Shown here in pieces: positions 52,641 through 60,762 of a DNA stretch of 64,000 bases. Positions within the stretch are counted from its first letter, which is position 1. Each line of letters begins with the position of its first letter. Below the pieces are notes generated by a model. It saw only the letters and a list, made by a program, of their open reading frames with translations. It made no database searches and was not told the origin of the DNA. Location of the stretch: positions 1 through 64,000 of the forward strand of contig NZ_JANUGP010000035.1 in NCBI RefSeq assembly GCF_024753135.1, in the 5' to 3' direction. A program made the translations under genes and the position numbers. The stretch comes from Streptomyces pyxinicus. GTDB lineage: Bacteria > Actinomycetota > Actinomycetes > Streptomycetales > Streptomycetaceae.

Positions 52641-53149
52641 ACGACTGGTGGGACCTCCTGCCGGAGGAGACGCGCGGGGCGGTCGACGCGCACGTGCTGC
52701 GTGACCGGCGGATGGCGGCGGTCAGGGCCGCGTTCGAGGCACTGCGACCGCTGGACCTCGGAATTCACGATGCGGTACGGCTCGTCCACGACCGCTACCA
52801 GGCCCTTGGTGACCGGGTGCGAAACACGCCCCCCGATCCGCTCGACGTCGACTCGCTCGCCGCGCGCGCCGCCGGGCATCCGGGCCGGGTGGCCGCGATC
52901 GAGGCCGTCTGGGACGGCGACACCTTCCGCGACTGGTTCGTGGTCCTCCTCGCGGTGCTGGATGGGCCGGCCGGGGACGGCCACCTGGCGACCGTCCTCT
53001 GGCTCCGGGGCGGCCCCGAGCCGAGCACCGCCGCCACCGAAGCGGGACGAGCCCTGGCCGAACGTCTCGGGGTGCCGTTCCATTTCGCGTCCCCGGACGC
53101 ACCCGACGACCAGGCTCCGCGGTGGCGGGAGACGCGGGGCGGGGCGTGA
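52637..53149 (+). CDS. Unknown protein co-translated with HxlR
   Basis: 170 aa, GTG start overlapping the HxlR stop. Starts MNDWWDLLPEETRGAVDAHV and is helical, with Asp/Arg-rich surfaces and a beta strand FVVLLAVLDG. No recognised domain. The tight coupling suggests a job together with the regulator, such as a co-sensor, but nothing further can be said. Confidence 0.75.
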   Translation: MNDWWDLLPEETRGAVDAHVLRDRRMAAVRAAFEALRPLDLGIHDAVRLVHDRYQALGDRVRNTPPDPLDVDSLAARAAGHPGRVAAIEAVWDGDTFRDWFVVLLAVLDGPAGDGHLATVLWLRGGPEPSTAATEAGRALAERLGVPFHFASPDAPDDQAPRWRETRGGA

Positions 53150-53152
53150 CAC

Positions 53153-53194
53153 GCGTGCGGGAGGGCCACCGGACAGGCCGGCCCTCCCGCACGC
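53153..53194. terminator. Bidirectional terminator with 15-bp perfect stem
   Basis: GCGTGCGGGAGGGCC (53153-53167) and GGCCCTCCCGCACGC (53180-53194) around a 12-nt loop, between convergent genes. One of the strongest hairpins in the window. Confidence 0.9.
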
Positions 53195-53206
53195 GGCGCG
53201 CCGGTG

Positions 53207-54013
53207 TCAGGCGTTCGGCGGTACCCGGGACGGGCGGCCGGAGCCGCGGGTCAGGGTGTAGCCGCCGATGCCGGCGAGTGCGGCGAGGGCCGCGCCGATG
53301 GCCGTCCAGACCCAGCGGTCGGACCACCAGCCGGAGGACCAGCCGTCGTCCGAGCCGAAGCTGGACAGCACGGCCGTCTTCGAACCGTCCTTCTCGGCGG
53401 CCGACTTGACCGCGATCCCGGGGACGAGCGGCTTCCCCAGCGAGCCGTCCACCGCCGCGGCCCCGCCGATGTCCTTGGAGTCGACCCGGACCTCGGCGCT
53501 CACCGGCAGGCCGAGGTCGGCCGAGCCCAGGTCCGCCACGGTCAGCCGGACGTAATAGGTGCCCGGCAGCGGGTCGTTGGCCCACGGCTCCGACCAGCCG
53601 CGCACCGTGCGCAGCACACACGCCAGCTCGACCGAGGAGGCGCCCCGCGCGGTGGTGCGGGAGTCGGCGCCGTACTGGCAGGACTGCCGGCGCCGCAGCC
53701 CGTCGTACACGTCCAGGCGCCAGGTCTGCGCGCCGTGCGTGTCGGGCAGCTTCACCGTCGCCCGGACGGTGGGCCGTTGGCCGGTGTCGGCGGGGAACGA
53801 CCAGTACAGGTAGTCGCCGGTGGAGCCCGACGCGGTGGCCTGCTCGCCCTGCTCGATCTCGGTGGCCGTACGGAAGGACGTGCCCGCCTGGGTGGGCGCC
53901 TTGCCGTCGGAGCCGTCACCGGACGCGCTCGGGGACGGCGAGTCGGCGACCGCCGGTCCGGCGGCCAGTCCCAGCGCCAGCAGCGCGCCGCCCAGCACTC
54001 GTGTGATCCGCAT
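53207..54013 (-). CDS. Exported membrane-anchored protein paired with VWA protein
   Basis: 268 aa from ATG 54013. A signal peptide (MRITRVLGGALLALGLAAG) is followed by a Ser/Gly/Asp-rich linker, a beta-rich extracellular region with two Cys (about residues 115 and 135) and a C-terminal membrane helix WTAIGAALAALAGIGG. Function unknown. The start overlaps the stop of the VWA gene (TGATG), so the two exported proteins are co-made and may form a complex at the surface. Confidence 0.8.
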   Translation of the reverse strand: MRITRVLGGALLALGLAAGPAVADSPSPSASGDGSDGKAPTQAGTSFRTATEIEQGEQATASGSTGDYLYWSFPADTGQRPTVRATVKLPDTHGAQTWRLDVYDGLRRRQSCQYGADSRTTARGASSVELACVLRTVRGWSEPWANDPLPGTYYVRLTVADLGSADLGLPVSAEVRVDSKDIGGAAAVDGSLGKPLVPGIAVKSAAEKDGSKTAVLSSFGSDDGWSSGWWSDRWVWTAIGAALAALAGIGGYTLTRGSGRPSRVPPNA

Positions 54014-55275
54014 CAGTTCGTCCTCCAGACCGCGACCCGCCAGCGCGACAGCCAGCCCCACACCAGCCCGGCCAGGAAGCCGGCCAGCACCAGCGTGCCG
54101 AGCAGCCACCAGCCGCGTCCGAGGCCGAAGGCGGCGACGTCGTGGTGGCCCGAGGGGCCGTCCACCACGTCCACGGTCAGCTCCAGCGGCAGCCCGGGAG
54201 TGGTCTTCACCCCGGCCGCCGCCGCGAACGCGTGGGTGACCTGGAGGCACACCGTCTCGGCCGGCGCGTTGTCGTCGTCGCTGTCGGCCTTCGGGTAGCG
54301 CAGACCGGTGGACACCGCGTCCGTACGGCCCGTGCCCGCGGCCTCACCACGCACGATCTCGCGTCCATGTGCCGTCACCGCCCGCAGCAGCAGGCCGTAA
54401 CCGGGCGCGGTGGCCCGGTCGTCGGCCACGCTCGCCGAGGCGCGCAGCTCCTGGCCCGGCTCGACGTCCACCTTGTACCAGCGCTGCTGCCCGAACCCGA
54501 CCCGGTCGGTGTACAGGCCCGACTTGAGCGCCGGCGCGTTCTCGCACCGGTCCGTGCCCTGGGTCGCCACCGGCGTGACCACCGGATCGGCGGCCCGGTC
54601 GACCAACTGGCCCACCCGGTCGCTCAGTTCCTCCTTGTGCCGCACGGAGGTGTACGTGCCGCCGGTCGCGTCCGCGATGCAGCTGAGCTGGTCGCGGGTC
54701 TTGGCGTCGGGCACCAGGCCGAGGGTGTCGATGGTCAGGCCGATGCCCTTGGCGGCTATCTCGCGGGCCACCTCGCACGGGTCGAGCGGCTGGCAGGTGT
54801 CCTCGCCGTCGCTGATCAGGACGATACGGCGGGTGCCGGTACCGCCGTTCAGGTCGTCGGCCGCCTTCAGCAGCGCGGGACCGATCGGCGTCCAGCCGGT
54901 CGGTGACAGGGTGGCCACCGCCGTCTTCGCCTCGGTCCGGTCCAACGGGCCGACCGGATAGAGCTGTTCGGTGTCCTTGCAGCCCTCCTTGCTGTCGTTG
55001 CCGCGGTAGTTGGCGCCCAGCGTGCGGATGCCGAGCCGGACCTCCTCGGGGGTCGCGTCCAGCACCTCGTTGAACGCCTGCTTCGCCGCGGCCATCCGGG
55101 AACCGCCGTCGATGTCCTTGGCCCGCATGGAACCGCTGACGTCCAGCACGAGTTCGACCTTGGGAGCGTCCTGCTCCGTCTCGTCGGCGACCGCTCCGGC
55201 GGGGAACGCGATCCCGGCCGGCAGGGCGGCGAGGAGAGCGCAGACTCCCGCCGCCAGCCGTTGTCTTCTGATCAT
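54013..55275 (-). CDS. Exported VWA-domain protein with C-terminal membrane anchor
   Basis: 420 aa. Signal peptide to about AVA (residue 30), then a von Willebrand A domain with the metal-binding MIDAS motif DVSGSM (45-50), a Thr/Asp partner (TGWTPIG and SDGEDTC) and Cys pairs, then a second beta-rich domain and a C-terminal membrane helix (WWLLGTLVLAGFLAGLVWGW). VWA proteins usually mediate metal-dependent binding to partners. A ligand is not known. Starts at ATG 55275 and is followed by the overlapping exported-protein gene. Confidence 0.87.
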   Translation of the reverse strand: MIRRQRLAAGVCALLAALPAGIAFPAGAVADETEQDAPKVELVLDVSGSMRAKDIDGGSRMAAAKQAFNEVLDATPEEVRLGIRTLGANYRGNDSKEGCKDTEQLYPVGPLDRTEAKTAVATLSPTGWTPIGPALLKAADDLNGGTGTRRIVLISDGEDTCQPLDPCEVAREIAAKGIGLTIDTLGLVPDAKTRDQLSCIADATGGTYTSVRHKEELSDRVGQLVDRAADPVVTPVATQGTDRCENAPALKSGLYTDRVGFGQQRWYKVDVEPGQELRASASVADDRATAPGYGLLLRAVTAHGREIVRGEAAGTGRTDAVSTGLRYPKADSDDDNAPAETVCLQVTHAFAAAAGVKTTPGLPLELTVDVVDGPSGHHDVAAFGLGRGWWLLGTLVLAGFLAGLVWGWLSRWRVAVWRTN

Positions 55276-55311
55276 CGCCGGATCCTATTGATCAGACCGG
55301 CCGGGCTCCAA

Positions 55312-55371
55312 AACGACTTCGGCCGCCGTTCGGTTCAGGACAACGGCTTCGGCCGCCGTCCAGTTCAGTAC
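55312..55371. repeat. Tandem 30-bp repeat, two copies
   Basis: 55312-55341 and 55342-55371 are 30-bp copies that differ in a few positions, with common TTCGGCCGCCGT and GTTCAG. The right copy runs into the stop codon of the IucA/IucC gene. It looks like a slippage or duplication mark. Confidence 0.7.
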
Positions 55372-56855
55372 GACGGGTTCGGCAGCGCGCACCACTGGTC
55401 GCCCGGGGTGTCCGGCGAGAGCCGCATCAGCGTCAGGGCCTTCGCAGGCAGCGGGGACTGACGGAGGGCGGTGAGGTCGGGGGTGTCCGGCAGGCCGGGT
55501 ACGGCGGCGTCGAGAACCGCGCCGAGCGCCGGGCCCGAACCCGCCGTACCGGCCAGGGCGCCCGCGACCAGGGAGCCGAACAGCTTGCGGCGCAGGGCGG
55601 TCTCGTCGTCGGTGATCAGCCGGCCGGCGAGCGGGGGCGCGGCGATGCCGTGCCGGGCCAGCCGGGCGGGGCTGATCCGGACGTCGGCCAGGTCGCGGTA
55701 GACCAGGCGCCGGGGGGCGCCGTCCTCGGACAGGACGACCAGCAGGTTCTGGCCGTGCGCCTCCAGGGCCACGCCGAGGTCCAGCAGCCGCAGTCCGACC
55801 GTGAGCGCCAGCCGGGTGAACGCGGCCAGCCAGTCGGGGGTGTCGGGCAGGGTCGTGGTCGCGAGGGCCGCCACCGGGAGGACGCGTTCGCCGGGCGCCG
55901 CGTACCGCTCGGGGGCTTCCCGCAGCAGTGCCGCCAGGTCGGGGGTGCCGGCCGTGACGGCGCCCAGGGTGCGGGTGACGTGCAGCAGGCCGTCGGTGCG
56001 CTCCGCCAGCTCCTCGGCGAGTGCCGACAGCGGAGCGGCGGCCCGCACCGAGTACTCGGAGATGTCCCGCACCGAGGACGTCAGCCGGGTGCTCAGCGCG
56101 GTCTTCACGTGTGGGCCGCCGGGCAGCGCGAGGGTCCGCAGGGCCATCAGGGGGTGCGCCGGGCGCCACGGCCTGCCCGGCCGCCGTAGCGCGTGTGCCG
56201 TCTGCCAGGGATGCGCCGGCACCAACACCGTCGCCCCGTACCGGAGTTCGTCCGGCCACTCGCCGGTGACCAGGCACTCGTCCGCCGGCACCGCGACCGT
56301 GCCCAGCTCCACCACCGGTCCGTGCTCGGGACCGTACGCGAGCTGCTCGGCCACCGAGAGGCCCTGGCGGGCGCGGCAGTTGGGGTGGAACGGGTGTCCG
56401 TCCACCACTCGCTGCTCCCACTCCCAGGCCTCCTCCGGCCACTCCTTCGGGTGATCCGCACCGGCCCGGGACAGTGCCAACGAGGCCACGCTGTGCGCGA
56501 GTTCCGCCGCGAAGGCCGGCCCGTTCGGCACCCCGAGCGCCGTCATCAGGCGAGCGGGATCGTCGTACCGCTCCCGGCCGAGGCGGACTCCGGTGACGTA
56601 CGCGCTCGTGGCGTACGGGTCGGCCGGCGGCCCGTACAGCGTCCGGCCGTCGGCCAGCCGTACCGCCAGGCTGTGCGCGCCCCGGGTCCGGGCGCTCACC
56701 CACGGCAGCGGTTCGTGCCCGAGGGCCCGCCACAGCCGGGTCAGTACGGCGGCCCGGGCGCCCGGCAGCTCCGCCGTGTACCGGGGCGACAGCGCGGGCC
56801 GGACACCGGCCAACTCCTCGGCGACCTCGGCCTCGGTGGTGGGGGGTCGGTGCAC
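55365..56855 (-). CDS. IucA/IucC-family (NIS) siderophore synthetase, copy 1
   Basis: 496 aa from GTG 56855 with GAGGAG 6 bp upstream. The frame runs further but with no ribosome site. NIS synthetase motifs: GHPFHPNCRARQG (ATP/substrate site, with Cys where the second synthetase has KA), VLVPAHPWQ and LEAHGQNLLV. The C-terminal FhuF-like part contains RLVYRDLADVRISP. These enzymes form amide bonds between carboxylic acids such as citrate and amines or alcohols in siderophore assembly. Divergent from a second such gene 197 bp away. No decarboxylase, hydroxylase or transporter is nearby in the window. Confidence 0.88.
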   Translation of the reverse strand: MHRPPTTEAEVAEELAGVRPALSPRYTAELPGARAAVLTRLWRALGHEPLPWVSARTRGAHSLAVRLADGRTLYGPPADPYATSAYVTGVRLGRERYDDPARLMTALGVPNGPAFAAELAHSVASLALSRAGADHPKEWPEEAWEWEQRVVDGHPFHPNCRARQGLSVAEQLAYGPEHGPVVELGTVAVPADECLVTGEWPDELRYGATVLVPAHPWQTAHALRRPGRPWRPAHPLMALRTLALPGGPHVKTALSTRLTSSVRDISEYSVRAAAPLSALAEELAERTDGLLHVTRTLGAVTAGTPDLAALLREAPERYAAPGERVLPVAALATTTLPDTPDWLAAFTRLALTVGLRLLDLGVALEAHGQNLLVVLSEDGAPRRLVYRDLADVRISPARLARHGIAAPPLAGRLITDDETALRRKLFGSLVAGALAGTAGSGPALGAVLDAAVPGLPDTPDLTALRQSPLPAKALTLMRLSPDTPGDQWCALPNPSY

Positions 56856-56986
56856 GGACGGCTCCTCGGGTAGTCGGCGCGGGCGGCGCGGCGGATCGAC
56901 GGATGGGCAGATCGGCGGATCGGCGGATCGGCCACGAGGCACGATTGTCACGGACGACAGGCCCCGCGACGACAGACATACTGGTC

Positions 56987-57001
56987 GTCCGGCATCCGGA
57001 C
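56987..57001. promoter_or_regulatory. 6-3-6 palindrome between the two NIS synthetase genes
   Basis: GTCCGG-CAT-CCGGAC is a perfect inverted repeat, 52 bp upstream of copy 2. It could be an operator or a chance dyad in GC-rich DNA. It does not resemble an iron box. Confidence 0.3.
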
Positions 57002-57052
57002 GGCCCGCGCGACGGATGACGGCGACCCACCGGGCCCCAGGACCGAGAACGA

Positions 57053-58555
57053 ATGGAACGCGTGGACCTCACACCCGACACCGGCGCCGCCGGCCGCCGC
57101 GCCGACGCGTACGCGACCGCGCCCCTGCTCAACTGCCTGCTGCGCGAGGTGGCCGAACCCGTCCCGGAGCCTGGCGCGGACGCCCGGCGCCCGGTTCACC
57201 GGCTGCCCAGCGGACGGCTGCTGCGGGTGCGCGGCGGACGGCGCCCCGCCGACCCCGAGGTGCGCCGGAACGGCGTCTGGCACCCGGTCGGCCACACCGA
57301 GCTGGTCAAACTCGTCACCGAGGAGCTGCGCCGGCACACCGGACTGTCCGGTGGCGACCTGCCCGCCGAGATGATCGACAGCCGGGACACGATCGCCGCC
57401 CTGCTCACCGCCCGCGAGCGGGCGACCCCGCCCGCCGACCCCTACCTGCGCTCCGAGCAGTCCCTGCTCACCGGCCACCCCCACCACCCGGCGCCCAAGG
57501 CGCGCGGCGGCGGCCCGGTCGCGTCCTGGCTGCCGTACGCCCCCGAGGCGCACGCCCGCTTCCCGCTCGTCCTGCTCGGCGTCCGCGAGGACCAGGCCGT
57601 CGAGGAGGGTGACACCCGGGCCCTGGACGCCCTCGGGGACGCGCCGCCCGGCTACCGGCTGCTGCCGGCCCACCCCTGGCAGCTCGCCCTCGTCGGCCGC
57701 GACCTCGCCCCCGCCTTCGCCGACGGCCGCCTGCTGCGGCTCGGCAGCACCGCCCGCGACACCTGGCCGACGGCGGCGGTGCGCACGGTGTACGAACCCC
57801 GGCGCGACCTGTTCCTCAAGTTCAGCCTGGACGTCCGCATCACCAACGACATCCGCCGCCTGTGGGCCCACGACCTGCGCCGGCTGCGCCGCACCGACCG
57901 GGCCGCCGCCCACGCCTTCGCCGCGCTCGGCACGTCCGCCGCCTGGCTCGGCGACCGCGGCTACCGCACCGCCGCCTTCGCCTTCGAGGAACTCGCCGTC
58001 CTCGTCCGCGACGGACTGCGGGGCCACCTGCTGCCCGGCGCCACCCCGCTGCTCGCCGCCGGCCTCGCCGAGGGCTTCGCGGGCAGCCCGCTGGCCGCCA
58101 CCGCGGACCCGGCCGGCTGGTGGGAGGCCTATCTGCGGCAGGTCGTGCCGCCCGCGCTGGCCGCCTTCGACGCCCACGGGGTCGTGCTGGAGGCGCACCT
58201 CCAGAACACCCTCGTCGCCGTCGACGCCTCCGGTACGCCCGTCCAGGCGCTGTTCCGCGACGCCGAGGGCGCCAGACTGCTTCCGGACGTCTCCCGCGCG
58301 GCCGGCTGGGAGCGGCTGGTGTACTGCCTGGTCGTCAACCACCTGACCGAGATCGCCGGCGCCCTCGCCGAGCACCACCCCGGCCTCGATCCCTGGCCCG
58401 CCGCCCGCCGCGAGCTGGCCCGGCACGACCTGCCCGAGATCGCCGCCCTGCTGCGCGCCCCCACCCTGCCCGGCAAGACCAATTTGCTGCTGCGCTGGAC
58501 CGGCGCGGACGGGGCGGACGCCCGCTACCTCCCGCTGCCGAACCCGCTGCTGTGA
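57053..58555 (+). CDS. IucA/IucC-family (NIS) siderophore synthetase, copy 2
   Basis: 500 aa. Motifs GHPHHPAPKARGG, LLPAHPWQLAL, LEAHLQNTLV and FRDAEGARLLP define the NIS synthetase family. Together with copy 1 it could condense two amine or alcohol arms onto one acid. The pair is divergent and carries no iron box between the start codons that I can see, unlike the FhuF-like gene at 2 kb. ATG at 57053 was used. GTG at 57062 is also possible, as GGAACGC precedes it. Confidence 0.88.
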   Translation: MERVDLTPDTGAAGRRADAYATAPLLNCLLREVAEPVPEPGADARRPVHRLPSGRLLRVRGGRRPADPEVRRNGVWHPVGHTELVKLVTEELRRHTGLSGGDLPAEMIDSRDTIAALLTARERATPPADPYLRSEQSLLTGHPHHPAPKARGGGPVASWLPYAPEAHARFPLVLLGVREDQAVEEGDTRALDALGDAPPGYRLLPAHPWQLALVGRDLAPAFADGRLLRLGSTARDTWPTAAVRTVYEPRRDLFLKFSLDVRITNDIRRLWAHDLRRLRRTDRAAAHAFAALGTSAAWLGDRGYRTAAFAFEELAVLVRDGLRGHLLPGATPLLAAGLAEGFAGSPLAATADPAGWWEAYLRQVVPPALAAFDAHGVVLEAHLQNTLVAVDASGTPVQALFRDAEGARLLPDVSRAAGWERLVYCLVVNHLTEIAGALAEHHPGLDPWPAARRELARHDLPEIAALLRAPTLPGKTNLLLRWTGADGADARYLPLPNPLL

Positions 58556-58577
58556 CCGCCGCTGTGGCCGGCCCGGC

Positions 58578-60194
58578 TCAGGCCCGCTGGAAGAACTCCA
58601 CCTCCGCGAGGGCGATGTGCCGGCCGCCGGACACCCCGACGGGGGCGCCGAGCGTCAGCCGGACGCTCGTGACGTGGCTGATGCCGAGGGGGAAGGTCTG
58701 GGATCCGGGCTTGTCGCTCAGGTCCAGCTCCCGCCGGGTCACCTGCCCGTCGTCCGCGACGGCCGCCATCTCCACCTTGAGGGCGCGGCCCTGCCGGAAG
58801 TACTCCTCGGCCGACTTCGAGGCGCCGTTGGTCAGGATCAGGTCGACCAGCCGGAACGGCTTGCCGAAGGTGTAGGTCACGGAGGCGCCGGATCCCGGCA
58901 CCGCCCAGTAGCGGTTGGCGAGCCCGTCCGTCGTCCGGTCCGCCGCGTGCCCCGGCAACTGGGCGGTGGCCGTCACCCGGGCCGGGGTCACCGCCGTGGC
59001 CTTGCCCAGCTTGTCCCGGGTGTCCTCGATCAGGGCCCGGCCGGCCGGGAGCAGCAGGAACCCGGCCGCGCACAGGGCCAGCAGCACGGCGAGCACGACC
59101 AGCAGCCGCGCCAGCCGGCCCGAGTTCGACCGGGTACGCCGCCGGCGGAACGGCCAGACGGTACGCCACCACGGCAGCGGAGCCGGCGCCGCCACCACGG
59201 CCAGGGGCGCCGCACAGCGCCGGCAGAACCGGCGGTGCGGCGGGTTGAGCGTCCGGCACACCGGGCACGGCACCCCGGCGGTGTCCTCGTCGGCCGCGAC
59301 GGGCCGGACCACCGGCCGGGCGGCGACCGCCTTGGCGGGTTTGACGGGGAGGGGGGCCGTCGGGGGAGCGACCGGGCTCGGGTGGGTCGGGGGTGGTGGG
59401 TCGGCGGCCGGGGCGTCCTGCGAAGCCGCGGCTCCGGTGCCGGACGGCGCGTCCGCCACGGAGGGGCTGGAGTGGCCGGAGTGGTCGGCGGGCGTTGATG
59501 GGACTGCCGGGCCCGCACCGGTGTCGGTGGCGGCCGGTCCGGTTGCCGGGCGCCTGATGCGGTGGCGCCACGGGGGACGTGCCGGGGCCGGGTCTCCGGC
59601 GGCCGTGCCCACACCGGTGCCGGGTGCTGTGTGCGCGCCCTGGACGGTCGTGCGGTGTGCCGGGTCGCCGGGGTCCGGTACGGAGGGACCGGACTGGTCG
59701 GCGGGAGCTGACGGGACTGCCGGGCCCGCACCGGAGTCGGCGGTGGCCGGTCCGGTTGCCGGGCGCCTGACGCGGTGGCGCCACGGGGGGCGTGCCGGGA
59801 CCGGGTCTCCGGCGGCCGTGCCCACACCGGTGCCGGGTGCTGTGTGCGCGCCCTGGACGGTCGTGCGGAGTGCCGGGTCGCCGGGGTCCGGTACGGGCGC
59901 GTCCGGGCCACCGTCCTCGGCCGGGTCCGGGGCGGCCGGGGCCGGTGCCGTAACGGGCGCGCCGCTGTCGGGAACCGAGGCCGAGGGGGACGTGGGGGCG
60001 CCGGGGCCCCCGGACGCGGCGCCGGTGCCAGGGGCGGTCGGCTCCGGGGCCGCCGTAGGCACATCGGGGAACGGACGGCCGAAGCGGGACGCCCGGTCGG
60101 ACGTCTCGTCGGACCAGCCAAGGTAGCTCCCGCAGTTGCCGCAGAAGTCGTCCGTGGCCTCGTTGGACGCCCCGCAGGCGGGACACTCGCGCAT
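58578..60194 (-). CDS. Zinc-ribbon/discoidin membrane protein at end of CIS operon
   Basis: 538 aa from ATG 60194, with AAGGAGG upstream. Order: zinc ribbon (C4, C7, C18, C21), a long Pro/Ala/Gly-rich region with two near-identical 71-residue repeats (109-179 and 180-250), a second zinc ribbon (C310, C313, C324, C327), a membrane helix (about 362-385) and a beta-rich C-terminal domain (about 405-538) that looks like a discoidin/F5-8C fold (EVEFFQRA end). Starts 4 bp after the I-like tail gene stop, so it belongs to the injection-system operon and may anchor or sense it at the membrane. Inference only. Confidence 0.75.
   Translation of the reverse strand: MRECPACGASNEATDDFCGNCGSYLGWSDETSDRASRFGRPFPDVPTAAPEPTAPGTGAASGGPGAPTSPSASVPDSGAPVTAPAPAAPDPAEDGGPDAPVPDPGDPALRTTVQGAHTAPGTGVGTAAGDPVPARPPWRHRVRRPATGPATADSGAGPAVPSAPADQSGPSVPDPGDPAHRTTVQGAHTAPGTGVGTAAGDPAPARPPWRHRIRRPATGPAATDTGAGPAVPSTPADHSGHSSPSVADAPSGTGAAASQDAPAADPPPPTHPSPVAPPTAPLPVKPAKAVAARPVVRPVAADEDTAGVPCPVCRTLNPPHRRFCRRCAAPLAVVAAPAPLPWWRTVWPFRRRRTRSNSGRLARLLVVLAVLLALCAAGFLLLPAGRALIEDTRDKLGKATAVTPARVTATAQLPGHAADRTTDGLANRYWAVPGSGASVTYTFGKPFRLVDLILTNGASKSAEEYFRQGRALKVEMAAVADDGQVTRRELDLSDKPGSQTFPLGISHVTSVRLTLGAPVGVSGGRHIALAEVEFFQRA
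59445..59870 (-). repeat. Two 213-bp tandem repeats inside the zinc-ribbon/discoidin gene
   Basis: 59658-59870 and 59445-59657 code for 71-residue units that are almost the same (RTTVQGAHTAPGTG, PWRHR-RRPATGP and others). The high DNA identity implies recent duplication. Confidence 0.85.
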
Positions 60195-60198
60195 GACG

Positions 60199-60762
60199 TC
60201 ATCCTCCTTCACCGGCGGGCGGTCCGGGCAGGACCTCCACCCGGTACCCGATGTGTACGGGGCACAGGTCCCGGACGAGTTCGCGCACCCGGTCCGCGTC
60301 GACCGTCGCCGCCCGGTCCGGCCAGACCCGGACGACGAACTCGGCGGCCGGCGCGGGCGGCAGCTCCGCGCCGGACTCCCGCGACCAGACCGCGCCACCG
60401 TCCCCGCCGATGTCCGCGCCCACCCCGAGGACCAGCCGCAGCGCCTCCACCAGACCGCGCTTCGTGCCCCGCCGGCGGTGCAGTTCCATGGCCCGGACCG
60501 CGGCCTCGCGGCGCAACTCCTCCGGCCAGCGCCGGTCGTGGACCCCGCCGACCCACGAGGCGAGCCAGCCCAGGAAGTCGGCCGGCGCCACCCGGGGGTC
60601 CAGATACGCGGGCAGGCTGTCGAGCGTGGCGAACACCGGCGCGAGGACCGTGTCCAGGCCGGCGGTGAACCGCTGGGCGAAGTCGTCCTCGGCGTACAGG
60701 GCGGGCAGTTGCTCCCCGATGGGGTACCGGCTGGGCAGCCCGGGGACCGCGGCGCGGCTCAT
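60199..60762 (-). CDS. Contractile injection system tail protein I-like (baseplate)
   Basis: 187 aa. Fits the phage tail protein I (TIGR02242-type) group found in contractile injection systems: YPIGEQLPALYAEDDFAQRF at the start and LGWLASWVGGVHDRRWPEELRREA with the RRRGTKRGLVEALRLVLG helix. It probably links the wedge of the baseplate. ATG at 60762 overlaps the stop of the J-like gene (ATGA). Confidence 0.88.
   Translation of the reverse strand: MSRAAVPGLPSRYPIGEQLPALYAEDDFAQRFTAGLDTVLAPVFATLDSLPAYLDPRVAPADFLGWLASWVGGVHDRRWPEELRREAAVRAMELHRRRGTKRGLVEALRLVLGVGADIGGDGGAVWSRESGAELPPAPAAEFVVRVWPDRAATVDADRVRELVRDLCPVHIGYRVEVLPGPPAGEGG

Noticed and set aside
56856..57052. Iron box between the NIS synthetases
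   Set aside because: I looked for TTAGGTTAGGC-like dyads on both strands and found none. Only 8-bp GATCGGCG tandem copies and a GTCCGG-CAT-CCGGAC dyad are present.
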